The translations under genes were made by a program, and so were the position numbers. From the NCBI GenBank assembly GCA_020081605.1, contig JAHREC010000007.1:434001-498000 (forward strand): a DNA stretch of 64,000 bases. The letters run 5' to 3'. The stretch's first letter is position 1. Every line of letters begins with the position of its first letter. Source of the stretch: Albifimbria verrucaria. Taxonomy: Eukaryota > Ascomycota > Sordariomycetes > Hypocreales > Stachybotryaceae. Positions 37,689 to 49,949 of the stretch are shown here, one piece after another. The notes under the pieces are model-generated. The model searched no databases, had not been told where the DNA came from, and worked only from the letters and a program-made list of their open reading frames with translations.

Positions 37689-39598
37689 ATGCACCCCAAC
37701 TTACTGCTTAACATGATATCCCGGCCCTATGTGCGGACGTCGTCTCAACATGCTAGCAACGTGAGCGGATCATCGAATGCCTTTTCTATTCATGGAAGCG
37801 AACACGGAGAAACCGAAAACCATTCCATTCTTAAAAATGGTCAAACTCAGTCACATTCATTGCATGGGATTTGCGCGAGAAAGGAGCCAGTTCGCAAGAC
37901 TGCCGTGAAAATATTGTCGAGATTCACCATAACGGCATTAATTTCTGCTTCAATGTTTGTGACACTTGTTCACTACTCCAACAAAGCCGTCATGCCCAAA
38001 AACTCCAAGTATCGTTTCAACGCAATCATCACAGGCTTGTCAATTGCTCTGGGCCTGGCCATTGCAAAAAGTCTGAGTGTTATGATAGGCGATCTGCGAT
38101 GGTGGATTTTGAGTCGGCGCTACAGATCTAAGCACGACGTGGAGCTTATCTTACAGGCAGAAAGCACGACGCGTTTAGTCAAGCTAGCGGTGAAATCTCG
38201 CCGCATGTCAATCTATATTGGTGTCGTGCTCTGGTTGTTAGTAGTTTTTGTAAGTGACTTGCTTAGAATCGTGAGGGAATTACTAAGTCAGCCTACATAG
38301 GGCTCACAAGTTGCAGTAGCCTCGTTGGGACTTCTGTATTCCATGGAAACAGCCACAAAGACTGCTCTATTGGTTCCTGGAGACACACTCGTCTCGGATT
38401 TGTCAAGTTTCCAAACTGATAACGTAGTCTCTGCAAAATCCGCGGTGCTTGCTGCGCAGCAATACGTTGCAAACAAGTAAGGCTCTAAACTAGATTAAAT
38501 TATCTCCGAAATCTCTAGCTTACTCAATTAACCTCGTGTGCAGTTATGGTATCATCTCATTGGCAGCCACATTAGGCGCTACGGAAGACATTCCCGTTGC
38601 TGGGACTATCTGGACACCAGGTGATTCCCTATTTTTCTGTGGAGATGGATGTTCATATGCCTTTCATGAAAAGTCCGCCAAGTCAGCAGAGAAGGACGAG
38701 ACCGAGCCTTTGACAGTCGTAAGCTCTCGCACCATGAGAGCTAATACTACCTGCAATGCATGGAAGGTTAAAAAGGAGGCGGCGGAGATGAAGCAAGCAT
38801 CACCGTAGAGCTCGATGGCAAAGACAGGGAATTTCAGATTCCACATGCTGGTGGTGTCAATCAAACCACCTTCATGATCAACACAACTCAATCTTGCGGG
38901 CTTGGTTGCAGCGAAATATCGGCCTTAGAAGCGTCATCAACGGCACCATGGTACTACCAATGCAATGTTACCGTCGGCGAAGTTGAGAATGCGACACGTC
39001 CAGAACATCGAGCCAGTGATGACTTCCGCGCTATTGCCTCAGGCGCAATCGCCTTGCAGGGATATGGTTCGTCATCTCTCGCCAATGACACGAATTTTCA
39101 GTACCAGAATTATCCTGCAGAGGCAATCTTTGGCATTCCTGTTGATGGATCGGCTGAATCTTTGTCACTCATTTTGTCACGCTTTACAATCGGCGCTATT
39201 GCCATGGCTGCGCAATATAACGATAACCTGGTCATAAAAGACCTAGCTCCACAACGGGGTTCAGACTAGAGGTCAACCACTTCCCTCTGATTATCATGAT
39301 TTTGGTGCTACTTGTCTCTTTACAGCTGATTCTTGACATCTCCATCCAAGCATGGGCCAACTGTGTCGTTATCCCGCATGGTGGCAGTGTTAATATGGCC
39401 AAGGTGCTTGGGAAAATGGCAGCAGAGAAGGAGACTACTGGCTCAGATACGAATGAAAGTCCATTCCATGAATCGGTTTGGATCTATAGGACCAGATGGA
39501 TTGGTAATGGTTTATACGACCTCTACCTGGAAGGCAAGAGTATGTCAGTGGAAAATGAACGGACTGGAATACAGCTGAATCAGACAACATTCCGCTAG
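37689..39598 (+). CDS. Multi-pass membrane protein of unknown function
   Basis: I do not recognise a named domain. ATG at 37689. About 75 polar residues are followed by three predicted helices (ILSRFTITALISASMFVTLV; FNAIITGLSIALGLAIA; YIGVVLWLLVVF with VAVASLGLLY), a long extracellular region with several N-glycosylation sites and paired cysteines (CGDGC, CGLGC, and an isolated C in YQCNVT), and a last helix (FPLIIMILVLLVSLQLILDI) before a cytosolic tail ending NQTTFR. Introns: 38251-38300 (GTAAGT to ATAG) and 38478-38542 (GTAAGG to GCAG). One-base shifts occur near 38777 (GG run) and 39250. The layout (three helices, large glycosylated ectodomain, one helix) is common among fungus-specific hypothetical membrane proteins. 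Bridged length is about 600 residues. Confidence 0.7.
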
Positions 39599-40252
39599 AC
39601 GCCAATGCCTTTTGGGCTTACTGAACAGTAACTCATACACATACTTGGCATCCTGTTTTTTCAGTGCACTACAAGCACGCTACTATCAACTTTTACAACA
39701 AAGCGATGCGTCGGATGCCTTTTGGGGAATATTATAGTTGATATTGTGCAAGAAGAGGGTTTTATGGAGCGGACTGGATTTGGAGTTGGGAGAGCTATTG
39801 ATAGAATGATACCATGTTGTACAGATAATAGATTACCTAAATAATAGGTAAACGAAAGAGTGAATCAATTAGGCTTACCAAGGTTGGAGGGGAATGACAA
39901 TGCCCCATTGTACAGTTAGCAGGAGCCCAATGCATGCATCAAACGAGCTGGACATGCTCTCATCGGGTATCAGGATTATATCCCCGGCAGGAATAGGGTG
40001 CCCTGAAGAGTATGCGAGGGAGTGCGGTGACTTTACTTTGGAATTCAAACCAACAATTGCAGGTCTTTTTGCTTTGTGCTCCAACCTTCATGTACAAGAA
40101 AGCTGTTCGTTAGGCACAAATTATTCTTTGATGAGATGTCTGTCACTGAAAATATATTTCTATAGTCTAGAGAACTTGTCTTTAGGCGCGCAGCACGATT
40201 TTACCCCCTGGATGACAAGACCATAGTAACACGCCTGCTCTCGTGGTGATTC
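39599..40252. other. Intergenic between convergent genes
   Basis: 3' regions only; a plus-strand frame at 39894-40226 shows no domain and is not called. Confidence 0.4.
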
Positions 40253-41315
40253 TTAGTACGTCGCGGGCAATTGGGCCAATCGACCTCCGTCCGACAGTAG
40301 ACATTCACCATTCACATAAGCGCCTGCAAGTAGGTTTTTAGTATATATCTTGAACAGTAGGTCTAGCTTTAAGGAAGGCATATCTCACCTGCGCGGCTGG
40401 CTAGGAACAGGATTGCGCCGGCGAAATCCTCTTCACTGCCCGAGCGCTCAGCGGGAACCCTATCGGCACTCATTTCACGCGCGTCGGTAAAGCACTGCTC
40501 GTGGCCCTCAACACCAGGGAATTTGTTATAGGAGGCTATGCTATCCTGAGCCATCTCGCTAGGATATATGCCCGGCACGATCGTGTCTTGGCACGGAAAA
40601 GGTTAGTACACTCTCTTTTACACTTCTTGACGGTCGCTCTGTTGTGAGCCAGAATACATACTGCATCGGATGCGGTATCGGTTTTGCGCACAGAGCGTGC
40701 TAATCATCTTGACGAGATGGTTGACGGCTGCCTTGGAGGCGCTATAGGCAAAACTCGCGGCCAAATTTCGGCTGAACGAAGCGACAGATGACGTGACGAG
40801 AATCTGTGCGTCGGAAGGGAGGTTGTGCTTCTTGGTGCCTGCGTCAAGCAGATCTAGAAAGGCGACGATGGTGTAAAAGACACCGGTGCAATTCACATGC
40901 AGGGCGTTCGAGAAATCGGCCATCTCCGGCTTCCATAAGCCCTCCTGCAGCTCCCGGATCGTAGGCTTCTCGTCAGGCTCTTTTGGGGAACAAACTCGCG
41001 AGCTTTCGGGCCCGTGACTCCAGCATTGGCGAAAAGGAAGTTTACATAGCCATGTTCTTTCCGGACCCGGTCGGCAATGGCCGTGAGCGAGGCCTTGTCA
41101 GTGACGTCTCCCACGACGGGGATGATGTTTCCGTTAATGGCTGTTTTGGCGGCGTCGCGAAGCGTGTTCTCGCGTCGCCCTACGATGTAAACGGCCTTGG
41201 CTCCGTTGGCGTCCAGTGCTCTGGCGGCATACAGACCCAGGCCGGATCCACCGCCGGTGACGACGGCCACCATGCCGTCGACTCTGAAGAGATCCTGTAC
41301 GAGATTGTGAGGCAT
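40253..41315 (-). CDS. Short-chain dehydrogenase/reductase
   Basis: Classical SDR with an NAD(P)-binding Rossmann fold. ATG at 41315 (MPHNLVQDLF); the alternative upstream frame start at 41408 lies in untranslated-looking sequence. Motifs: VVTGGGSGLGLYAARAL (TGxxxGxG), LFANAGVTGP (NAG), catalytic Ser in ILVTSSVASF, and YSASKAAVNHL (YxxxK). Introns: one after RYRIRC (GTATGT to CCAAG, about 40660-40590) and one after FLASRAG (GTGAGA to GCAG, about 40388-40326); the last exon ends NGECLLSDGGRLAQLPATY at the TAA at 40253. A one-base slip at a T4/A4 run at 40981-40984 breaks VPQKEPDEKPTI. Bridged length is about 300 residues. It sits tail-to-head with the P450 at 42725 on the same strand, which may be a small oxidative pathway. 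Confidence 0.88.
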
Positions 41316-42724
41316 CGTTGTGGTGCAGACGCAAGCTTTGTTTGTCTTAGCTCGAGGAGTGAAATAGTATTTGAGTGATGGGGAAGAATCCGGCAGGCAG
41401 AGGGCCAAGATCTATTTTATAGTGTTTTACCTGGCCGCACTGGATGCTGCGACATCGGCCACCTGTCTCAAGGGTGAGTATTCCTAGCCCGTGCCGCGTG
41501 TAGCGTAGAAATCTAAAAATCCAGCGTTTGGATCAATGGTATCTCCCTTTCTCCTGGTCGGCAAAGGGTATATCGCTTTACCCCGGACCTATCGAGAGGG
41601 TAGGAGATAGAGAGACCAGATATACTTTCCTGTTCAAGAAAAGGGCATAACAATTGCTGCCTATCGGAGCTTATGTATAGCCTACCCAAGACAGAATTGT
41701 GCTTCGGCATCCGTCAGGCAGGTCATTTGCGATTTTGAATACGTCAGCATGATGCGTCGTCTGCCAACTATACGTAGTCGCGACAGTCATTGGTGACATG
41801 AGATATGACTGTACATAATGTGGGACGGTCAGCAGGTAGCCACGTGCAGTATGACGAGTATGGAATTAACGGTCTTATCGTAGTGAAATCGAGAAACGAT
41901 TGGCTAGGTGGGTATGTTGCACATATAGGTCATGGAGCTGAATGTTGTCTTGCGGGAAGAGGGGAATCAGATACCTAGTTACTTATAATCATGATTCAAA
42001 ATTCAACAGTCAATATTTACAAAATAGCCAGTGTCTCATACCCAACAGCCTGATGGTCCTGCTCGTCAAGGATTTGTCCTGGGGACTGACTTTGGTGGGG
42101 TATGTGATGCATCCTCGTTGGTATTCAAATGGTAGAAACTGGGTATAGCTTCTCACTATCATACCATATATTTGCTGCCTATATGAAGATGGAGAAGGCG
42201 GGGAGAGGTTAAAAAGCCAAATAAGAAACGCGAACATCCCATATTGACATGGCCTATTGACACTCGTCAGTTACTGTAGTTCCTATGAATTTACTTTCAG
42301 AAGAGTGAGTGTAATGGCCATGATGGCGCTAGCGGCTCTGCCAAGTTATGGAGCAGATGCCAGCATGGCTTTACGCATCAAACAATAAAGTCACTGAATG
42401 CATGCTTGCCCTCAACGATGAGTGGGTTGTGCCGTTCAGCCACCCCCGACAGAGCAATACTCGCATGCAATTCTTATCTCAGGTAGTCAGATTACTTACA
42501 AACTCAAGTTTAGAGAAGAAGTAACAATATTTGGAGTAGAGGTACGGTATCACCAGCCAGGGATGGTTCATTTCAAGAAAGTCAACTGACATGAAAACTG
42601 CAATGCATGTTGCTCGAATCTTAACGTCAATATATTATCAAATAACTTTTAACTACTTTAGACCTTTTGGATGCATATTTCCAATCTGGGGTCGAGTGAG
42701 CTCATTTACTCTGCTTTCTGATCA
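41316..42724. other. Intergenic, no gene seen
   Basis: 1.4 kb between SDR start and P450 stop. Includes the SDR promoter region; no exon found. Confidence 0.45.
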
Positions 42725-44440
42725 TTATCCTTTATGCTCGCCATTATCTTCCGTCACAATGGCAAAGATCTTGTCCGACCCATCCAACTTTATAGCCCAA
42801 TTCACATCCTCAAACCCCTTTCGAACCGTGATCTCCACATCCACATCATGATCTGGTTCCATTACCACAGCAGCAACATTTGTGTTCAGAGTAGTAGGCA
42901 GTTCCCAGCTACCTGCAACAGGTTTCATATCAAATCTTGTGATAAATACTGCAACGACGGCCAAAATTTCATTTGTTGCAAAGTGTCGGCCAGGGCATAG
43001 GGTCTTTCCACCGCCAAAAGCTCTGAAGCAAATATCCTTGGGCCTGTTTTGCTTCTCTGAGACTAGGAATCTTCGTGGATAGAATTCATCCGCATTGGGC
43101 CCCCATAGAGAAGGATCTTGATGAATGATACGGCTTGGCATCTGAAGCAATGCCCCTTTCTTTAAGAGCCACTGATCAAGGTAGGTGTCTTCCATCACTT
43201 CACGGACAGATGTCCCCATGGAACGGTAGCGAAGAACTTCCTGGTAACAGGAGAGTAGGAGAGGGCAACTTTCCTTAAGAGCGGTGATGTCTAGTACATG
43301 ATTCTGACCTCTCTTGTAGACACAAGCATCGATCTCTTCCCGGATTTCGTTAAGGACACTCGGCTGCGTATGTAGAAGCAGCAATGTCCAAAAAGCAGCC
43401 GGTGCCGTATTGACAAGAATGGCGACAGAGCCGCCAACCTCATAGCGAGCAATATCTGGCAGAGGAACGCCATTGTCGACTTCTACTTGGTACCGTTTTC
43501 TAGCGAGGCCGGAGGCTGTTTCCACGCCGCCCATCTTATAGTATTCTTCGAAAGCCATAGCCACTTTATTTCGGGCAGCGACGGGTTTCCGCGCGGTGAT
43601 TGAAGGTAGAAAGCCCACGAGGATTGTCATGAGGCCGGCCTCGAACTCCCTGAATTTGCCTGAGGTTAGACTATCGCACCGTTCTTTAGAGATTATTGTC
43701 AACCATAAGAAGCTTACCAGAATGCGTCGGCAATTGCCTTGTTGTCGTAGGGGTTCTTCGGTCCGTACACAGACCGCGTGGTTGCAGTCGTAATGGCATC
43801 CCTAAGCCAGGTGTACATGCTGATCTTACGAGATTCACCTCGAGTTGGCTGTAGTGTATCGAGGGACTTGGTAATCTCTTGGAACATAATGCGATTCATG
43901 TTGTCAAGCTCAGAGCCGGGCTTGAGCGCGTCACGCATCGCAGCATACGATTCCATGGAGAGGCCGAAGTCGCCATCATCACCATTGACATTCCTGGACA
44001 AAATGGCTTGAGCCTCGAGACTGGTACCACAAATTTTTGATGCGAATTTGGCCTCAATGGGAGGAAAGGCGAGGGTTTTGTGGAGTTTTTGCACCGTCTG
44101 AATTAGCTCTGGTCTCGTGACAACATACATCTTCTGGCCCGGGAGGGTCATGGTGAAGATGGGTAGCCCCGTCTGGGTACTACAGGTTCAAGGCAAGTCT
44201 TAGCTGTGGGCGTGGCGCTGGGTTTGGCTCGACATGAAGCAACACATACCTGAGATCAACATAGTAATTGAATTTGCTTCGAGACAAACCAAGCATGTGG
44301 CCGACGAAGGGAATGGACTGCGGGGCTAGAGGTGGCTCTCGGGCATCATGGCCAAACATTTTGCGAATGATGAGGTATGATACTGTGAGACCACCAATGA
44401 CAAGAAAGGCAGCTACTGGATGAGTGAGGGCAGCAAACAT
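42725..44440 (-). CDS. Cytochrome P450 monooxygenase
   Basis: Intact ER-anchored P450. The real start is the ATG at 44440 (MFAALTHPVAAFLVIGG), giving an N-terminal anchor helix (VAAFLVIGGLTVSYLIIRK) and the proline-rich hinge EPPLAPQSIPFVGH. Exons join at introns about 44249-44180 (GTATGT to TGTAG) and 43733-43687 (GTAAGC to GATAG, leaving SLTSGKFREF). The I-helix region is ARYEVGGSVAILVNTAPAAF (the usual A/G-G-x-D/E-T acid is replaced, as in the CYP7/CYP8-like class). The ExxR motif is EVLRYRS and the haem Cys is in FRAFGGGKTLCPGRHFA. About 530 residues. The I-helix and heme region fit fungal CYP7/CYP8-like (oxysterol 7-alpha-hydroxylase-like) P450s. Substrate unknown; it may work with the neighbouring SDR. 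Confidence 0.93.
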
Positions 44441-45982
44441 GGCGCTTAAAAAAACTACCAAGGAAGGTCACGGAGGGAAGTGATGAGGGCGAAAGTGAGA
44501 CTGCTTGTAGCGGACAGAGAGGGCAGGCTGGAGGGAGAAAGCCTGGTGCTTCGCTCTGCGGTTTGACAGGCAGTTGTTGGTGCGAGCCGCCTCAATAAAA
44601 CTTTCCTTTCCATAATGCAACTGATGCAAGTGTGCGCACATCCATGTCTATAGAACTCGACCAACGTGCGTTTATGAGTCCTTTTCGTGTCCACTATTCC
44701 GCCTCTGGTAGCATTAGTGTAACCGAACACAGCCTGTACGCACATGCGTGCTTGACGCGTCTTACCAACATGCATATGAGACCTTCGTTGTAAGTTGGTT
44801 CAGTGCTTCTAACCCACTCTGCTAGGGTTATATAACCATTAATACATGGTGAAAATACGTCATGAGGGCTCTGCAGATGGTTATGTTATCTTTCCAATCT
44901 TGTTGCTGTGACTCACTCACCTAATTCAACTTAACTTAAACAAATGCAATGGATTGAGCCTCCGCGGGCTACATTCCTTCAAGCGTGCGTGCAGATGTAA
45001 ATCAATTAGCCATTTCGCGAAACCCTATGCATTTTCTGCCAAAAGAATCAATTTATCCCCTCTTCTAGCGGCATACACTGCCCTGTGCATCTTGCTTTCT
45101 AGTGATCCACGATGCCTTACGCCGACTATCAGAAGGGGACCTAAGCTCATCCGGGTGCATCATCATCCAGCAACCCACATGGACCATATGACGGGATATG
45201 CGCCGCAATAGTTTATGGAAGTTTGTCTGCTTGGGATATATAGCTCAATCTGTGATCTAGTATGCTCGTAGTGATTTTAACTGGCTGTTACCACCAATCA
45301 GTGGCCTAGTTCTGCAAGCACGGCGGGCAATTTTAGCCATGAGAGCGAGATGTTGTGAGAAACACGAGTTATTCCCTGCTGGAATAACAGCTCTAGCTCC
45401 TATGACCTGGAATTATTTGATAGCGGTGCCGTATGATAGCCGTCTACCGACAGGGAGCTCGACAGCCTACTCAAAAATACCTTGAAATTTCATGGTGCAC
45501 GGTCCGTAGCTGAATAACCGATCATGCGTATTTTTGAAGTAGACGATGCAGCGAATCATGAACGCAGCCTTAACTGCCCTGGGCAGAGCCACACCAACAT
45601 AGCAATCTCACCATTCCTTCGCATTCTCGAATTGACGAGACAGCGAATAGGAACGGAAGAAATAAGTCCAGGGTATCCCCAGCTGACGAATCAGTGAACC
45701 AAGCCCTTACTTAGCTCCACAAATATCGAGCTTGAGGCTATACTTCAGAGAGTGTGCCTCACAACGGAAGCGAGGTAATATGCGTGATTGCATTTTTGGG
45801 TGGGTGTTTAGTAGCAGTCGAGTCAGCTAGAATTGGTATAAAAGTTGCCGCTCTTTCTAACGAAGAAGACTATCCGTCACCTATCTCTTCATTCAAGCTC
45901 AAACCATCACCGAAGCACTGCTTTCTCGTCTCTGCGACTGAAGAAAATTTGTCATTTTGCCTATCAGTTATCTGTCCTCGAA
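44441..45982. other. Divergent intergenic region
   Basis: 1.5 kb between the P450 and protease starts. The open frame that extends the protease upstream to 45754 is not taken as coding because it lacks a signal peptide. No gene seen. Confidence 0.45.
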
Positions 45983-47341
45983 ATGTTCAAAATGCGTGTT
46001 ATAATGCCTATTTTGTAGCCTCACTCTTCAACTCCGCCTCTGGCGCCGTTGCACCTCTCCACCGCCGTACAGCAACCATGAATACACAACAAAATCCTGC
46101 TCCAATAACCGCCACCCTCAACAGTTATTGGTTTGATGTCGAGGTCCAGTTCGGGAATCAAACCTTTTATCTACTTGTCGACACTGGCAGCAGTGACACT
46201 TGGGTTGCCGCGACTGGCTATACTTGTATTGACCACCAAAGTAATCTCGCCATTCCTTCAGCAGAATGCATGTGGGCACCAACATATAACCTTCCGACAT
46301 CGATAAACTATGTGAAGAACCAAACTTTTGGTGTTCAATACGGAACTGGCATCGCCCTTGGCAAGGTCGGAATAGAAGACGTCACACTTAACGGTATAAC
46401 GGTACTAAATCAAAAGGTCGGCATTGTTGACCGCACAACCGACAAGGGAGATGGTATCAACAGCGGGATACTGGGTCTTGGATTTCCAACACTGACATCG
46501 GCGCATCCGGGCAATACCCTTGAGAACGATACACTTTCTTTAATAACGAATCGAGTAATATACGACCCTCTGTTTGTCAGCATGTACAAGAAAGGTCTAG
46601 TTGAGCCATGGTACAGCATCGCGATTGATCGTCTTACTCGAGATACTCCAACAGGCAAAGGGGTTGGCTAGGTCTTGGCGAGCTTCCTCCTGTTGCACAC
46701 ACAGACGAGTGGGCAGTTGCCCTCTTGAAATCACGCAGGGCATCCCAGATGCATTTTACCAGCGAGGAAAACCAGAAATCAGCTTAATGACACTGACAGT
46801 GGAGTCGGTTTCTTGGGGCTCATCTGCTCCTTTTTCTACCAATGCGACCAAGTTTCAAGCAGTTGTGGACTCTGGTAACCCCATGAATCTAGCACCTATT
46901 GAGGTCGCCGAATCTGTCAACAGCTTGTTTGATCCACCAGCCAAGTTGAATGAGGATCTCGGAGTTTACATGGTCGATTGTGATGCCCAAGCTCCCAACT
47001 ATGGAGTTACTATCAATGGTCATACGTTCTGGCATAATACTGAGGACATGATTGCGCAGGATCATCTCACAGGTCTCTGCTACAGTACTCTTGCTGCTTC
47101 AGCTGAAGGGTTTGGTACACAAATAAACTTCTTGGGCGATGCCTTTATGAAGAATGTGGTGTCTGTTTTTGACTTCGGCAAGACTGAAATGAGATTTGCT
47201 GCCCGCACAGACAATATCCAAAAGACAGATCCGCCCAAACCGACGCCCCCAGTGTCTGGTGGGAATAGTCCTATTATCGTGTCTAGGGCAACCCTATTCT
47301 TAACACTTTTTACTGCTATGGTGAAAACATTGGTATTTTGA
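45983..47341 (+). CDS. Secreted aspartic protease (pepsin/A1 family)
   Basis: Two-lobed aspartic endopeptidase. The ATG at 45983 (MFKMRVIMPI) gives a signal peptide if a one-base slip in the T4 run at 46011-46014 is allowed, joining to VASLFNSASGAVAPLHRR. First catalytic motif LLVDTGSSDTWVA; flap region FGVQYGTGIALGKVG; second catalytic motif AVVDSGNPMNLAP, where the usual DSGT is DSGN, as in a known fungal subgroup. Further slips at a G4 run at 46660-46663 and a C3 run at 46720-46722 separate otherwise continuous sequence. No intron. The C-terminus has a proline-rich linker and a hydrophobic end (IIVSRATLFLTLFTAMVKTL) suggesting a GPI anchor or membrane tether. Bridged length is about 450 residues. 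The cell-surface location is inferred. Confidence 0.88.
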
Positions 47342-47741
47342 TAAGGATGCGTCTTTGGGCTATTGAGGTGTCGCAAGTCGAGTCTCTGTCAAAGCTAATT
47401 CACCAGCTACTTGACCCTTGGAAAATTTCAGGACCTAAAGATGGGTTAACAGAGTATCGGATCAGGATGTTTTTTTTTTTTTTTTTATTTTGGGTTGTCT
47501 CTTTCTCCGTCCATTTTATTAGAGATTAGAGAGCGGTATTACACCAAAGTCTGTATCAAGTATTTAACTATTGCTACTTATGGACCAAAGGGCAGCTGGC
47601 CTAGTCACATTGGGTGTGAAAGGCAAAATCCGATTGAACTACCTCTATATTATAAAACACTTACTATCGGCAAGTTATCGTATTATCGAATGAGTACAAG
47701 AATGATTCGTTCTATATACGCTATGAATTTGTCGCCTCAAG
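47342..47741. other. Intergenic with a long T tract
   Basis: Between the convergent protease and regulator genes. Includes an uninterrupted T run of about 19 at 47468-47486, followed by further T-rich sequence; probably the protease 3' region. No gene seen. Confidence 0.5.
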
Positions 47742-49362
47742 TCAGCCTGGAGTAGGCAAGATAGTTGGCGGGATGAGTTTGTTTTCAGTTTCCATTCCGG
47801 CTTGTGCCCCGTTCACAACGTCAAGAGCCAAATATTCTAATGACAATGGTGCATCTTTAAGCTCTGTTAAATCGAGTCTTGAATCCTTTATGCTGTTCAA
47901 GTGTTGTGCCACAGCCAGTAGAGATGTAGTATCGTAGAGCCCTTCCTGGCGCCTCAAGAGGGTCAAAATCCGAGTGGCTCTCTGAACAACGGAAGGATCA
48001 GCACACTTAATGATGAGTAGGGCGAGAGGTGCGATAACTCCCGACTCAGCAGAAAAAATCCGACGAGGGTTCTGCATTGTTTTTGCACTTGAACTTTCGT
48101 GCTGTGCATGGAGAAGGACATTTTCGGCCATCTCTACTGCCTTTTCAGCTAGTGGGTTCGGACAAGCTCCAAATACTGAACGATTTTCTGGGAAGTTCGA
48201 GGCGAGTAACATGCGCGAAACATGATACTGTATCAGGAGAATAGATTTGCCGGAACTAGACACACTGACAGTCGGTTGCGACAAAGGAATTGGAGCAGAG
48301 AACTTCCTATGCCACGTTTGGAGCTGTTGTTCAAGGTTGTTCTTCTCTAGCAAAACTGTCGTGGGTATGCACTCAACCGGGATCGATTTGTAGGTGACAT
48401 TAGTGATTAAGAGGTGAAACAGCCAATTCTGGAGCTTTGAAAGTTCTCTTTGTGCAGCTTCCAAGTTGCTGAAGGGTAAGTCTGAGGATTCCATAGGTTC
48501 ACTTGTTCGCTCCGAATCCGTGGTGAGGGTCAAGGTTGGAAGTTGGCTATCATCAAACATGGTGGCTTGTATGTCCAACCGCGCGAATACATCCGAAATG
48601 GTATCGTACTGAACCATCCTATTGTTGCCACTCCTCTGCAGGGATTTCAGTAATGCCAGACCTCCTGCAAGCTGGTGAAGCGCAGATTGACTGTTTCCCA
48701 ACATGCTTTCGAAAGAATAGAACAGAATGCTGCATATTAGGGCAACTCTGACGTTATCCGGGGAGGAATTTTCTAGTCTTTTCGCAGATTCTTCAGACCT
48801 TTCCCGTACTGCTGCATTGTGAATGCTGAGGCGATCTGGGAGCCCGATGAATCGGAGGAGATGTAATCGAGATGCAGCGAACTCAGAGCCAACAAGACCT
48901 GACGTATCACAGGTTCGTGGTGGCTGATCTGAATAACCATTGAAGTCCAAAACTCTGAACTAACGAATCCAGAGAGATCAGTCGCAGCCTGCACACAGAA
49001 ATAATGAAGCACCTCCCGTTCTCTCTTGGTGCCGGGAACTTGGAATGGGATAGAATAGGAGCTGATATTCAGAGACGTGCGAGAGCCAGACAGAGCCGCT
49101 AGTGTTAACGCGTCGGCCTTCGGAGCTGGGTACCCATCGCATTTCCAACCTGAGCGAAGACAACCTCCGCAAGCCGGTCTCGCCTCGTCACACTTGACAC
49201 GTCGCTTCCTAAGTGGTAATGATATATAAGGCCCAGGTCTTCAGTTGATTGTCCGTGGGAGACCTACCGACAGATGCCACATCCCGTCTTGACACGAGGT
49301 CGACTCGCTCTTGTTTTGCGGATGACCTGGGACACTTGTTGAGATTCGATCGGGTTAAGCAT
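47742..49362 (-). CDS. Zn(II)2Cys6 transcription factor (no. 2)
   Basis: Zinc-cluster regulator. ATG at 49362 (MLNPIESQQ), then the basic segment KTRASRPRVKTGCGICR; an intron (GTAGGT to CTTAG, about 49274-49202) splits the cluster, which continues KRRVKCDEARPACGGC and RSGWKCDGY. The pattern is a perfect C-x2-C-x6-C-x5-C-x2-C-x6-C. A fungal middle-homology region follows (FCVQAATDLSGFVSSEF and HHEPVIRQVLLALSSLH, typical of the 'transcription factor-like' C-terminal family). The frame slips once in an A4 run (48778-48782, after GLKNLRK). The rest is open to the TGA/stop at 47742. Bridged length is about 510 residues. It is convergent with the aspartic protease; no target can be assigned. Confidence 0.9.
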
Positions 49363-49949
49363 CTTCTCACCAAATCCAATATTTGCAGCGTTCAGAGGCT
49401 TTATGGCGTCGGATGAATCGTTTCATTCCTTCTGACAATCAGGGGCTTGCAGGAGTAAGTTTATCGAGTCCTGGTCTATGAAATCCCTGCTCGAGTCAGA
49501 CTAGGCAATTTGCTGCGCCACTTCGCTGCATCATCCACGAGATCGACCTCAAAATCCAACAGCATATCCGAGTAGTAAGGAATCCGATGCCATCTTTACT
49601 TAAAATACAACCTTCGGCACGTCCTACCATGAGACAAATTATTACAAATTTTGACGAGTCAGAATAACTAATAAAAAGCTATCCCCTAGAACCAACATAA
49701 CGAAGACGGGTCTAAGTAATGGTCTTAATTGACATTGAACAATGTACCTCAATATCTCTGTGACCACTAAGCACCCTACAAGTATGCCACATGTTCCTAA
49801 GCATTCATCAGTGCACGTCTTTGATAGTCTCAATTGTTTTTGGGGGCTATGAAGTATAGATGAGATTTTTACAGGCACACTCTCTGAAGAGAAAACACGT
49901 ATTTTTACTTTGGAGAATGTATCACTGTACTACCAATTAGACAATAAAA
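49363..49949. other. Divergent intergenic region
   Basis: Shared upstream DNA of regulator no. 2 and the ankyrin-type gene. Nothing recognisable. Confidence 0.45.

Noticed and set aside
45754..45982. Upstream extension of the aspartic protease to an earlier start
   Set aside because: The extension lacks a signal peptide, whereas the ATG at 45983 gives one after a T4 slip.
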